DNA of 38,621 nt from contig JACPFM010000076.1 of NCBI GenBank assembly GCA_016182965.1, positions 1-38,621 on the forward strand, written 5' to 3'. Below the pieces are notes generated by a model that was not told where the DNA came from, ran no database searches, and saw only the letters and a program-made list of their open reading frames with translations. Shown here in pieces: positions 8,506-16,835 of this stretch. A program made the position numbers and the translations under genes. The DNA comes from Deltaproteobacteria bacterium. Lineage in GTDB: Bacteria; Myxococcota_A; Polyangia; Polyangiales; JADJMO01. The first letter of the stretch is position 1. The number at the start of each line of letters is the position of its first letter.

Positions 8506-10310
8506 GCACGACGCTCGAGCGATACCGGGCCCTGCGGGAGGCGGCGCTGGCCATCGGCTCGGACCTCGGGCTCGGAGGCGTGCTCCAGCGAATCGTCGAC
8601 CAGGGGCGCGCCCTCGTGGGCTGCAAGTACGCCGCCCTCGGCGTGCTGCGAGAGGACGGCGGCGGCCTCGCGAGCTTCCACGTCTCCGGGCTCAGCGGCT
8701 CCGCGATCGAGCGGATCGGCGCCTGGCCGCGGGGCATCGGCCTGCTCGGGATCGTCCTCGAGGCCGGCGCTCCGCCGCTGCGCCTCGCGGACATGTCGCG
8801 CGATCCGCGCGCGGTCGGATTCCCTCCCGGCCACCCGGCCATGAAGTCCCTCCTCGCGGTGCCGATCGTCGTTCGCGGCCGCGTGTACGGCAACTACTAC
8901 CTGGCGGACAAGCACGGCGAACGCGAGTTCGACGACGAGGACGAAGAGCTGATCGTCGCGCTCGCCGCGCACGCCGGCGTCGCGATCGAGAACGCGACGC
9001 TCTTCGCGCACACCGATCTCCGGCTGCGGGAGACGCTCGAGAGCATGGAGCGGGCGAGTCAGCGCTCGCGCTTCCTCGTCGAGCTCAGCGGCCTCCTCCC
9101 GACGGGGCCGATCGGCGACGAGCTGCCCTTCCAGAGCGTGCTCGAGGGCGTGACGCACCTGCTCGGCGACGCCTCCGCGCTCTGGCTGATCGACGCGGAG
9201 GGCGCGGTCGAGCGACGCATGACGGTCCACCGGGATCCGTCGCGTCGCGAGGCGGCCGAGCGCTTCGTAGCGGAGTCGTGGCCCTGGATCTTCGACCAAG
9301 TCGCGCGTGGGGGCCGGACCTTGCTGGTCGCCGATCGCGACGCCGGCCGTTCCCCCGACTTCGACGATGGGGTGCTCCGGCGACACAAGCTGTCGTCCGC
9401 GATGGCGCTGCCGGTGGGGTCGCGCGCGCGAACCCACGGAGTGCTCGTGACCTTGGGGACGCAGCCGCTCCGGTTCCATGCCGACGATCTGGCGTTCGGT
9501 CACCTCGTGAGCGAGCGCCTGGGGACCGCGATCGAGAACGAGCGCCTGCTGCGCGACCTCGAGCAGGCTATCCGCGCGCGCGAGGAGTTGATGACGATCG
9601 CGACGCACGAGCTCAAGACCCCCGTCGCGGTCGTGCTGGCCAACGCGCAGCTGCTCGCTCGTGACCACGGAGCGGACCCGGAACGCGACCGGCGTCTGAT
9701 CGGCGCGCTCGCTCACCAGGCGTCGCGCCTCGCCGCTCTCACCGACGAGCTGCTCGAGGTCGCCCGCCTCGGCTCCGGGCGCATGGTGCTGCAACGCAAG
9801 GTGCTCGATCTCGTCCGCCTGGTGAGCGAGTCGATCGAACGCTTCCGCTCCCAGCTCGCGAGCGCCGACGGAGACCGCCTGCGGATCGACCTGCCCGACC
9901 GGCCGCTCTACTGCGATTGCGACGAGATGCGGATCGAGCAGGTGCTGGTCAACCTCCTCGGCAACGCGCTCAAATTCTCGCCGGACGGCGGAGAGGTCGA
10001 CCTCCAGCTGTCGAGCGACGGCGATCGGCTCGAGATCCGCGTCCGCGATCGGGGGATCGGCATCGCTCCTGCGCAGACCCCACACGTCTTCGAGCCGTTC
10101 TTCCGCGCGGAGACCGCGCAGGCGCATCGCATCCGCGGCACGGGCCTCGGCCTGCACATCTGTCGCGGGATCGTGGAGTTGCACGCGGGGACGTTGCGCT
10201 GCGAGAGCGCGGTGGGCGTGGGGAGCACGTTCGTGTTGTCGCTGCCGGCGGCGCAGGAACCGGCGCGCTCGGCGGCGGCTGCCAGCGGCGGTGCGACGAC
10301 CGTCGCGTGA
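8502..10310 (+). CDS. Soluble sensor histidine kinase with two GAF domains
   Basis: The 602-residue kinase has a GAF domain at about 18-168 (including MKSLLAVPIVVRGRVYGNYY), a second, more divergent GAF at about 188-346, then a DHp H-box LMTIATHELKTPV with His369. The ATPase domain has Asn488 in NLLGNALKFSPDGG, Asp516 in RDRGIGIA, and GTGLGL at 546-551. The ATG overlaps the previous gene's TGA and is preceded by GGAGG, so the two kinases are co-translated. GAF domains usually bind small ligands or sense redox or light; the ligand cannot be read here. There is no membrane segment. The partner regulator must be encoded elsewhere, or the two kinases may work on each other. Confidence 0.9.
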   Translation: MSTTLERYRALREAALAIGSDLGLGGVLQRIVDQGRALVGCKYAALGVLREDGGGLASFHVSGLSGSAIERIGAWPRGIGLLGIVLEAGAPPLRLADMSRDPRAVGFPPGHPAMKSLLAVPIVVRGRVYGNYYLADKHGEREFDDEDEELIVALAAHAGVAIENATLFAHTDLRLRETLESMERASQRSRFLVELSGLLPTGPIGDELPFQSVLEGVTHLLGDASALWLIDAEGAVERRMTVHRDPSRREAAERFVAESWPWIFDQVARGGRTLLVADRDAGRSPDFDDGVLRRHKLSSAMALPVGSRARTHGVLVTLGTQPLRFHADDLAFGHLVSERLGTAIENERLLRDLEQAIRAREELMTIATHELKTPVAVVLANAQLLARDHGADPERDRRLIGALAHQASRLAALTDELLEVARLGSGRMVLQRKVLDLVRLVSESIERFRSQLASADGDRLRIDLPDRPLYCDCDEMRIEQVLVNLLGNALKFSPDGGEVDLQLSSDGDRLEIRVRDRGIGIAPAQTPHVFEPFFRAETAQAHRIRGTGLGLHICRGIVELHAGTLRCESAVGVGSTFVLSLPAAQEPARSAAAASGGATTVA

Positions 10311-10840
10311 TCTCGGCGCGATGCTCGATCACGACGGACAGCTCCAGCAGCCTCGGCGGCGCGGGTTCATCGCGCGGGTTCGCCGTGTCCCGGTGCTGGC
10401 GTAGCGCGTCGGGGTGCCGATCGCCGTCGCGGCGGTCTCGGTGACCATCGCGGCCCGGCGGTACCAGGGCGCGCCCGCGCGGTGAGCCAGGCGTCGGGCG
10501 TGCCGCGACCGCGACGGAAGCCTCAGGCGTCGTAGCGACACGCAGCACCGCATCGCTGCCTGCACGGGAGTACGAGGACGTGACGCCTCGAAGGGTGTCA
10601 GTTCCGTTCTCGGACGGCACGCGCATGTGCGTAAGCCGGTGACCGGAAGGCAGCGCGCCTCGCGGCTCCTGGACGGGCTGAGGTGGCGCGAGTGGTGCAG
10701 GTCACCCACTCCGGAACCAAGCGCAGCCCTTGAAAGCCTCGATCGAGCAGAGGAGCAGATCGGACACGCATGACCTCCGAGCGAACGCCTTCGCCGAACC
10801 GCGTGCTCGCCGGCCGAGTCCATGCGCGCGTCGCCGTGCC
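10311..10840 (+). other. 530-base stretch without recognisable gene
   Basis: Both strands have open frames here, as expected at this GC content, but none shows a conserved motif, a credible ribosome-binding site or a domain. It lies between the kinase pair and the receiver-like pseudogene and may contain further decayed coding sequence. Nothing specific can be assigned. Confidence 0.4.
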
Positions 10841-11038
10841 ATGGACGACGATCGGGAGGACGCGCAGCCCACATCGGGCCGCCGCCGCACCGTGGTGGAG
10901 ATCGACGACGACGGCACGGCCCTGCTGATGGTCGGCGATCAGCCGGTGCTCGCGTGTCCGAGCCTCGCGCAGCTCTTCGCGCGCTGTGGTCTGCTGGAAC
11001 AGGGCGAGCTCGAGCTCGTCGACCGGTCCGACGACTGA
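10841..11038 (+). CDS. Small hypothetical protein, 65 residues
   Basis: From the ATG at 10841 the frame gives an acidic N-terminus, then RRRTVVEIDDDGTALLMVGD and a short helix (LAQLFARCGLLEQGELELV). Alternating strand-like segments and the acidic ending look protein-like rather than random. No ribosome-binding site is visible, and an upstream in-frame start is possible, so the 5' end is doubtful. It sits 26 bases before the receiver-like pseudogene in the same direction. No family recognised. Confidence 0.45.
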   Translation: MDDDREDAQPTSGRRRTVVEIDDDGTALLMVGDQPVLACPSLAQLFARCGLLEQGELELVDRSDD

Positions 11039-11064
11039 CGGCAAGGCGCGGTCCGTTTCGTGCT

Positions 11065-11515
11065 GTGAGTTCCGTTCGAATCCTGTTCGTTGCCGACTCG
11101 GCGCAGCTCGTGTCGGTAGCCGCCGACGCGCTCAGGGCGCCGGGTTGGGACGTGCTCGTGGCGCCGAGCGCCGCCGACGCGAAGTTCCTGGCGTACCGTC
11201 ATCGTTTCGATCTCGTGCTCTGCGCCGAGCTCGCTGCTGCACGCGCCGTTGGGCGAGTTCATCTCCGAACGCCCGACGACGGTGGTGGTGTTCGACGCTC
11301 CCCCCTGGGCGCCCGGTCCCCGGCATCCACTTCACGCGGCGGCCGACGTGCGCCGCCGAGTTTCGCGCGGCGATAGAGTCCTGGATCGCGCGCCGTTCGC
11401 TCACAGCGGCGCCCGCCGGTTCACCCGCCGACCCCATCGACCGCACGTCCGATGCGCCGCCGGTAGCGGGGGCACCGGCCATCCCCTCGAGCCTCGACCG
11501 CACCAAAGAGCGGTG
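11065..11515 (+). pseudogene. Frameshifted receiver-like (response-regulator-type) gene
   Basis: From GTG 11065 the frame reads VRILFVADSAQLVSVAADAL, then WDVLVAPSAADAKFL and FDLVLCAEL, the order of a CheY-like receiver (beta1, helix1, beta2, helix2, beta3). The similarity then continues in other frames: GEFISERPTTVVVFDAPPW (from about 11249) and CAAEFRAAIESWIARRSL (from about 11353), so two frameshifts split it. The residue at the phosphorylation site looks like Cys or Glu instead of Asp, so even the ancestor may not have been phosphorylated. It may once have served the neighbouring kinases. Assembly errors could mimic this; read support would settle it. Confidence 0.5.
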
Positions 11516-11613
11516 ACCGCCCCCTGTCGTCGCTCACCCGATCGCGGGACCCCTTCTTGGTCCGTCGCGGCCTGGCTCGTTGCGCCCGAGGGGATTCCGC
11601 TCCGCCGGGGGGA

Positions 11614-11683
11614 TATGACCCAGCGGTCATAAGTTATGACCCTCACAAACAGAGGCGCTGGAGGCGGGTCATACGTTGGGTCA
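11614..11683. repeat. Cluster of GGTCATA sites in both orientations
   Basis: Five copies of a GGTCA(TA) word lie within 70 bases: TATGACC at 11614-11620, GGTCATA at 11625-11631, TATGACC at 11635-11641, GGTCATA at 11667-11673 and GGTCA at 11679-11683. The middle pair forms a perfect 8-base palindrome around one G (11625-11641). The cluster sits just past the 3' end of the truncated ATP-binding gene and after the receiver pseudogene, so it does not precede any intact gene. It could be an operator array, a mobile-element end or a protein-binding site left from an older arrangement. Confidence 0.6.
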
Positions 11684-11700
11684 AAAACGTTCGACTGCCC

Positions 11701-13089
11701 CTAGTTTCCTCGCTTCTTCTGGGCGTTCGCGGGGGCATACGCCGCGGTCTTACGGGCACCGCTCATGACGAGATGCCCGTCCGCAACGAGCTTACCGAGC
11801 AGTCGGGTCGCCTGTTTGCCGCTGATGCGGCAGAGCTCCATGACGTCGCTGCGACGCACGGAGCCGTGTTTCCGCGCGTAGCTCACGACCATCTGCTCTT
11901 GTTGCTCGACGTCGAACCCGGCCTGCCGGATGTACTCTGCCTTCGCGTCGAGCTGGCGGTAGGTCTTCGCGCTCAGCGTGTAGGTGCGGGCCCGCGTATT
12001 GCCGTGCGCCTCGACGATGCCGGCCTCGACCAGCCGCTCGACGACTTTGCGCGCCGCCGCCTCGTCGCGCTGGATGGCCTCCGCGATCTGCGCCGTCGAC
12101 GCACGCCGCTCCTCGCGGATCTGGGCGAGCGCCACCAGCGCGTCGACGGGCAGCGGAGTCCCGGTGCGCCCCTCTTCCTCGATGATCATCTGCAGGAACG
12201 GCAGATCCGCGGTCGTGTGATCGAGTCGCACGACGACTGTCGTCGCGTCGCTCCGCCCGTAGTCGGGACGCGGATGGCCGTAGCGAAGCATGCCGGCGAA
12301 GATCTTGTCGACGCCTCTGCCCGTGCGCTCCGCGAGACCGATCCGCTTGAACGCGTCCGCGAGCGCCGGGTTCCTGGGTCGCGGCGGCGCGACCAACAGA
12401 TTGCGCAGCGTGATCCCCTCGACGAAGCCACCCGGGTTGCTGATTACGAGATCATCCCGGTTCCACTGCACGTGCACGGCACCGATGCGGGTGTAATCGC
12501 GGTGCGTGAGCGCGTTGACGAGCGCTTCGCGGAAGACCTCGCGGTCGAGCGTCGGGACGGGCACGCGAAAGAGCCCGAACTGGAGCTCGCGCTCCTCGAC
12601 GCGCGCCAGGAACATCTCCTCGACTCGCTCGAACGTGCGTAGGAGCGGCGTGCGGAAGAACTCGTTGACCTTCACGTCGGTGCCATCGAGCACCTGGAAC
12701 GCGACCTCGTGCGTCGGCAGGTTCTGCCGCAGCGCCGGCTCGCGCCCGATGAGCAGGAGCCCGGCCACCGTCGGGCGGGCCTGCCCCTCGACGACTGTCG
12801 TCAGCCCGAGCGCTCCGTCGAGCTCGTCGTCACTGAGCCCCGCGAGTGCGCGGTCGCCCTGGAAGCGCCCGATCATCTGACGAAGTCGCTCTCGCTCGAG
12901 CGGATCGAGCGCAGCGAGGTCGGCGCCGCGAACGGCGAGGGCCGAGTAGTCGAGCACCCCGAGATCGCTCTGCCGAGTCGCGATCTCGTGCGGGAGGAGC
13001 GGGACGCACTCGGGCTTGCCGTCCATCCGTTGCCGACGACGCTGCATGACGCCCGTGCTCGTCGCGACGAGCCGGTTGGCCTTCGGCAT
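11701..13089 (-). CDS. ATP-binding protein of the AlbA_2/AAA_4 (RecG-like C-terminal) type, N-terminally truncated
   Basis: The 462-residue frame matches the C-terminal part of transcriptional-regulator-like ATP-binding proteins. FREALVNALTHRDY (about 186-199) is the N-box of the HATPase_c_4 domain, ISNPGGF and RPRNPALADAFKRIGLAERTGRGVDKI follow in the usual order (the latter quoted here only by its ends, 237-263). Two winged-helix segments close the protein (about 320-372 and 395-452). Full-length relatives carry an AlbA_2 DNA-binding domain of roughly 130 residues at the N-terminus; here the frame begins inside its end and the ATG at 13089 overlaps an Rpn tail fragment on the other strand. 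No ribosome-binding site is seen. Probably a broken gene. Confidence 0.7.
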   Translation of the reverse strand: MPKANRLVATSTGVMQRRRQRMDGKPECVPLLPHEIATRQSDLGVLDYSALAVRGADLAALDPLERERLRQMIGRFQGDRALAGLSDDELDGALGLTTVVEGQARPTVAGLLLIGREPALRQNLPTHEVAFQVLDGTDVKVNEFFRTPLLRTFERVEEMFLARVEERELQFGLFRVPVPTLDREVFREALVNALTHRDYTRIGAVHVQWNRDDLVISNPGGFVEGITLRNLLVAPPRPRNPALADAFKRIGLAERTGRGVDKIFAGMLRYGHPRPDYGRSDATTVVVRLDHTTADLPFLQMIIEEEGRTGTPLPVDALVALAQIREERRASTAQIAEAIQRDEAAARKVVERLVEAGIVEAHGNTRARTYTLSAKTYRQLDAKAEYIRQAGFDVEQQEQMVVSYARKHGSVRRSDVMELCRISGKQATRLLGKLVADGHLVMSGARKTAAYAPANAQKKRGN

Positions 13090-13250
13090 CCTCCTTCCCG
13101 AGCCGTCCGCCGATCGCCTCGCCGAGATGCGGGAAGAGGCCGAGCTGCTGCGTCGTCTCGATCGGGCCGAGGGACGGGCCGAGGGTGACGCCGCCGTGCG
13201 ACGTGAGCGTGCAGACGCGCTGCGTGGGTCGATCGCGCGAGCGAGCGCCT
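13080..13250 (+). pseudogene. Fragment of an Rpn nuclease C-terminal tail
   Basis: This frame reads LPEPSADRLAEMREEAELL, then a charged RAEGRAEGD-type repeat and ERADALRGSIARASA. It parallels residues about 131-190 of the Rpn gene at the left edge of the window, residue for residue over most of its length. The nuclease core is absent, so it cannot be active. The left border coincides with the truncation point of the ATP-binding gene, which suggests that a rearrangement joined the two. It may be the scar of an Rpn gene that inserted and then decayed. Confidence 0.75.
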
Positions 13251-13257
13251 CCCCGGA

Positions 13258-13449
13258 GCGTTCCCGTTCCGGGTGGCCGCGCCGGCGCTCGCGCGTCCGC
13301 TGCTCGAGGCGATGCGCCCGCACGCGCGACCCGGTGACACCGGAACGAAAATGGTCGTCGCCGACGACGACGGCGTCGAGGCCGCGCTCGTGGCGGCCGG
13401 CGCGGAGGTGCGGATGCGCACGGTGCACTTCGTCGGGCCGCTGGGCTGA
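13258..13449 (+). pseudogene. C-terminal fragment of an unidentified protein
   Basis: Directly after the Rpn fragment, another frame reads FPFRVAAPALARPLLEAM, ends in VRMRTVHFVGPLG and stops with TGA at 13447. It has good helix and strand patterning and resembles the end of some GNAT-type acetyltransferases, but the match is weak and based on memory of the family. No start codon or upstream domain is present. It is best read as the tail of a gene cut off by the same rearrangement that left the Rpn fragment. Confidence 0.4.
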
Positions 13450-13536
13450 AAATCTCGGGCTCGCCGGAGGGTGAAGCCCTCGCGCGTGAGCTCGGTGTGG
13501 CGATCGAGCGCGCGTCTAGGCTTCACCGGCTATCGA

Positions 13537-15012
13537 CTACCGGGCGCGCGGATGTCGTTCGGCCGAATCGCGCCGCGGCTCGCCAGGGCCCCACGGCGAG
13601 ATGTTGCGGTTCGAGCGGAACAGGTTGGTGGGATCGTAGACCCCCTTGACGCGTCGCAGCCGCTCGAAGTTCTTGCCGTAGGCCGCGATCGTGCGCTCGT
13701 CGAGGTCCTCCGCGAGCTGGAAGTTGACGTAGTTGCCGCCGGTCGAGAACGGACGGATCTGCCTCCAGCCCTGGCGCACCGCCTCGACGATCGCGCGACC
13801 GTCCTCGCCAGGACGCCACACTCCCGAGAAGCCGCTGACGAAGCGGGCATCGCGGTTGCCGACCGCTCCGTCGTCGACGTCGTGGTCGTTGTTGGCACCT
13901 CCGATATGGAAAATCACCGAGTATGACATCGGAGACGCGACGGCGAGCGCGGCGCGGCGCCAGACGTCGAGGTAGGCGCTCGAGAGCTCCGGCAGGAACT
14001 CGGTCTTCCAGTACTGGTTGAAGCCCGCGGGGTCGAGGTCGTCGAGCATCGACTGCTGGACTGTGTAGGGGTGTTCCGTCACCAGATCGACGAGCGGCGG
14101 CGGCAGGGCACGGAGCGGCTCGAGATCCCGCCGTGGATCCGCTCCCGTGTGGCACACGAGCACTCCGACGATCGGCTTGAAGTGCGCGTGGGCGGGCACG
14201 AAGGGAGCCGGCGGCGCGAGCCGGATGATCGCCGCCGCGGTCAGCTCGCGCGGCGCCGAGCTGGTCAGCGAGCGATAGGCCTCGAGGACCTGCTCCGCGA
14301 GATCCGCGCTCCACACCATCAGACCGCCGGTGACGATCGGCCCGACGCGGTGCACCCGAAACGTGAAGCGCGTGACCACGCCGAAGTTCCCGCCTCCCCC
14401 GCGAATCGCCCAGAACAGATCGCGGTCGCGGTCGCGGTCGGCGATGCGAACCCGACCGTCCGCGGTCACGATCTCGACCTCCTCGAGGTTGTCGGCCGCC
14501 CAGCCGAAGCGTCGCATCAGGTAGCCGAACCCCCCGCCGAGCGTGAGCCCCGCGACGCCGGTCTCCGACACGAAGCCGAGCGTCGTCGCGAGCCCGTGTC
14601 GCTGCGTCGCCGCGTCGACGTCGCGCAACCTGCAGCCGCCGCCCACGCGCGCGAGGCGCGCCTCCGGATCGACGGCGACCTCGCGCATCGGAGACATGTC
14701 GAGCATCAGTCCGCGGTCGGCGATCGAGGTGCCCGCGATGTTGTGGCCACCGCACTTGACGCTCAGCAGCAAGCGACGGTCGGACGCGAAGTCGATCACC
14801 GCGGCGACGTCGCGCGCCGATCTCGGACGAACGACGAGCGCAGGCGACTTCGTGATCGTCGCGTTCCAGACGCGCACGGCTTCGGTCCAGCCAGCGTCAC
14901 CTGCACGCAACAGCTCCCCCTCGAGGTGCGCCCGCAGCGGACGCAGCGCCTCACCCGTCGCCTCGAAGCGGCCTCCGTCGACCGTGGTCAGCTCGATGCT
15001 CGTCTCTCTCAT
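13537..15012 (-). CDS. FAD-binding oxidoreductase with berberine-bridge C-terminus (BBE type)
   Basis: The 491-residue enzyme belongs to the covalent-FAD oxidases that oxidise alcohols, sugars or secondary metabolites with oxygen. The FAD domain includes VKCGGHNIAGTSI with His90, the residue that links to FAD in relatives, and TGVAGLTLGGGFGYL (151-165), WAADNLEEVEIVTADGR and FWAIRGGGGNFGVVT. The C-terminal BBE segment has GNYVNF and YDPTNLFRSNRNISP, which cover the substrate side. No second covalent Cys motif (GxCxxVG) is seen, so attachment is probably by His only. ATG 15012 is chosen; an in-frame ATG at 15036 is possible and neither has a good ribosome-binding site. The substrate is unknown and the gene stands alone. 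Confidence 0.88.
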   Translation of the reverse strand: MRETSIELTTVDGGRFEATGEALRPLRAHLEGELLRAGDAGWTEAVRVWNATITKSPALVVRPRSARDVAAVIDFASDRRLLLSVKCGGHNIAGTSIADRGLMLDMSPMREVAVDPEARLARVGGGCRLRDVDAATQRHGLATTLGFVSETGVAGLTLGGGFGYLMRRFGWAADNLEEVEIVTADGRVRIADRDRDRDLFWAIRGGGGNFGVVTRFTFRVHRVGPIVTGGLMVWSADLAEQVLEAYRSLTSSAPRELTAAAIIRLAPPAPFVPAHAHFKPIVGVLVCHTGADPRRDLEPLRALPPPLVDLVTEHPYTVQQSMLDDLDPAGFNQYWKTEFLPELSSAYLDVWRRAALAVASPMSYSVIFHIGGANNDHDVDDGAVGNRDARFVSGFSGVWRPGEDGRAIVEAVRQGWRQIRPFSTGGNYVNFQLAEDLDERTIAAYGKNFERLRRVKGVYDPTNLFRSNRNISPWGPGEPRRDSAERHPRAR

Positions 15013-15185
15013 GTCGTACGACGGTGCACCGCGCATGCCGCGCGGCCGCCATCGAAGGCGCGGCCGGGGCACGCCCTGGAGGCCACGGAGGAGGTCCGCC
15101 GCCGCGGGTGATCGCGCCGCCCGGCCGATGATCCTCGGCGCGGCCGCGAGCACGACCGCGCGCGGGCATCGAGCGAGCGGCTCGT

Positions 15186-15235
15186 AGCCCGGAGGGCTTC
15201 GCCCGGCTGTCGGTGCCCCGGACTTCAGTCCGGGG
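15186..15235. repeat. Two adjacent REP-like hairpins
   Basis: The first hairpin (15186-15208) pairs AGCC with GGCT around GGGCTTCGCCC. The second (15216-15235) has 9-base perfect arms, CCCCGGACT and AGTCCGGGG, around TC. They lie in the divergent gap between the oxidase and the lipoprotein gene, where a terminator makes little sense, and they look like a repetitive extragenic palindrome. Another possibility is a regulatory structure in the leader of the lipoprotein gene. Confidence 0.6.
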
Positions 15236-15288
15236 GAAACTCTTTCCTGCAGCGCGCGACGACCGGTGTCCGGTAACGTGCGAGGCGC

Positions 15289-16071
15289 ATGCGTCCCCTC
15301 CTCCTCGTCACGCTTCTCTGCCTCTCGTGCTCGAGCTCCGATGACTCCAATTCGGCGAGCACGACCGATACCGGCGTCGCCGTCGATGGTTCGACCGATA
15401 CGCCGGCCGACGGCCAGGAGCTGATCGGCCACAAGTGCGGCGACCCGCCGTACGTGAAGTGGTCGGGCAGGGTGATGTTCAACGACGTCGGCGGCGCGAA
15501 GCCGGCGGCCGGCGCGGTCCTCGAGTCGCCCGCGTGTCCGGGCGCGCCGCTCACGCTCCCGGCCGACGGCACGTTCGCGGTGCTCCTCACCAAGGGCGCG
15601 AGGACCCACGCGACGGCCGTGAAGGCGGGCGCGATCAACACGTTGATGGGCGAGTGGGCCCCCGACAAGGACGAGACCAACATCGAGTTCTCGATACTCC
15701 CGCCGATCTTCGCCGGCCTCGTGCCCGAGTGGGACTCGAGCTCCGCGCCCGCCGTGCTCCTGAGCGTCAGCGCGCGCGAGACGAGCGGCCCGTGCTCGAC
15801 GAAGGACGGCGCCTCCTTCTCGGTGAAGGACCAGCCCGGCGCCGTCGTCTCGTACATGAGCGACGAGTCGATCCCGACGGCGATTCCCGGCGCGACGGCC
15901 AGCTCGAAGCGCGGTCTGGTGACGTTCACGAAGATGACCGGTGCGTCGATCGAGATCGTCGGTACCAAGCCCGGCTGCAAGGTGTCGACGGTCACCCGGC
16001 TCCAGAGCGGGAAGGTGATCCTAAAGCCGACGTTCATGACGACGTTGGTCGCGTACGTCACGAACGGGTGA
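15289..16071 (+). CDS. Lipoprotein of unknown function
   Basis: The 260-residue product starts MRPLLLVTLLCLSC with a lipobox-like end (Cys14) followed by a Ser/Thr/Asp-rich linker to about residue 45. The remaining domain has HKCGDPPYVKWSGRVMFND and GAVLESPACPGAPLTLPADG, which read like a carboxypeptidase-regulatory or CNA-B-like beta-sandwich, then further strand-like blocks to the end. It is probably anchored to the outer membrane facing the periplasm or surface. It is convergent with the kinase remnant (38-base gap) and has no operon partner. No family recognised with certainty. Confidence 0.75.
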   Translation: MRPLLLVTLLCLSCSSSDDSNSASTTDTGVAVDGSTDTPADGQELIGHKCGDPPYVKWSGRVMFNDVGGAKPAAGAVLESPACPGAPLTLPADGTFAVLLTKGARTHATAVKAGAINTLMGEWAPDKDETNIEFSILPPIFAGLVPEWDSSSAPAVLLSVSARETSGPCSTKDGASFSVKDQPGAVVSYMSDESIPTAIPGATASSKRGLVTFTKMTGASIEIVGTKPGCKVSTVTRLQSGKVILKPTFMTTLVAYVTNG

Positions 16072-16109
16072 GGAGCTGCGCGCCGAGAGGGCAACTGTGA
16101 TTCGACGCC

Positions 16110-16655
16110 CTACGACGGCGGCCCGATGCAGGGGAGCTCCACGACGAGCGTCGCGCCGGTGCCGGTGCCCGCGCTCGCTGCGCGCACCGAGCCACCGAGC
16201 GCGCTCACGACGCTGCGCACGATGTAGAGCCCGAGCCCGAGGCCGCCGTAGCGCCTCGCGGAGACCGCCCGCTCGAACCGCTCGAAGACGTGCGGCAGCC
16301 GGTCCGGCGGGATGCCGATGCCGTGATCGATCACCGTCAGCCGTCCGATCCCGTCGGTGCGATCGACGACGACCTCGATCGGCTTGCCGGCGCCGAACTT
16401 CAGGGCGTTCGCGAGCAGGTTCGTGACGACCTGCTCGAGCGGGCTCCGGTCCCAGCGACCGACGACCGGCGTCGTGCGCTGCGACACGGCGCAGCCTGCG
16501 ATGTGAAGATCCTCGGCGAGCGCCTCCACCGCGTTCTTCGCGACCTCGGCGAGGTCCACGTCCTCGAGCTGCAGCGCGAGTCGGCCCGCCTGCACGCGCG
16601 AGACGTTGAGAAGCTCGTCGACGAGGGTCGAGAGCCGCGCGATAGCCGCGCCGCC
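16110..16655 (-). pseudogene. C-terminal remnant of a sensor histidine kinase
   Basis: The frame covers the second DHp helix (RLSTLVDELLNVSRVQAG) and a complete ATPase domain: N-box NLLANALKFG, G1 box DHGIGIP, G2 box GLGLGLYIV, ending GATLVVELPC. The H-box with the phospho-accepting histidine and any sensor domain are missing, because the reading frame gives way at about 16655 to an IstA-like fragment on the other strand. Without the histidine it cannot work as a kinase. The ATPase half is well preserved, so the disruption may be recent. Confidence 0.75.
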
Positions 16656-16835
16656 GGGCAGCCGGTCTTCGCCTCGCGCTTCGTCGAGTACGCCCGCGCA
16701 CGCCCTTCGCCATCTCGGCCACCAAGCCCAAGACGCCCACGGGCAAGCCCTACGTCGAGCGCGGTATCGGCTTCTTCCGCACCCGCTTCCTGCCTGGACG
16801 ACGCTTCGCGAGCTTCGACGATCTGCGTCTGCAGG
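16656..16835 (+). mobile_element. IstA-like transposase fragment (IS21 type)
   Basis: The forward strand reads ATKPKTPTGKPYVERGIGFF and then RTRFLPGRRFASFDDLRLQ, the pattern around the last catalytic Glu of DDE integrase domains in IstA (P-x-x-P-x-x-K-x-x-VER, then a FxxGRxFxxxDDL segment). Upstream, FASRFVEYARARP fits the preceding stretch but in another frame, so there is a frameshift near 16700. Only about 60 residues remain, with no IstB and no terminal repeats. It occupies the position where the N-terminal half of the neighbouring kinase should be. IS481-type is a less likely alternative. Confidence 0.6.

Noticed and set aside
11070..11090. GTTCGAATCC resembling a tRNA T-arm
   Set aside because: No matching acceptor, D or anticodon stems nearby; the bases belong to the receiver-like coding stretch.
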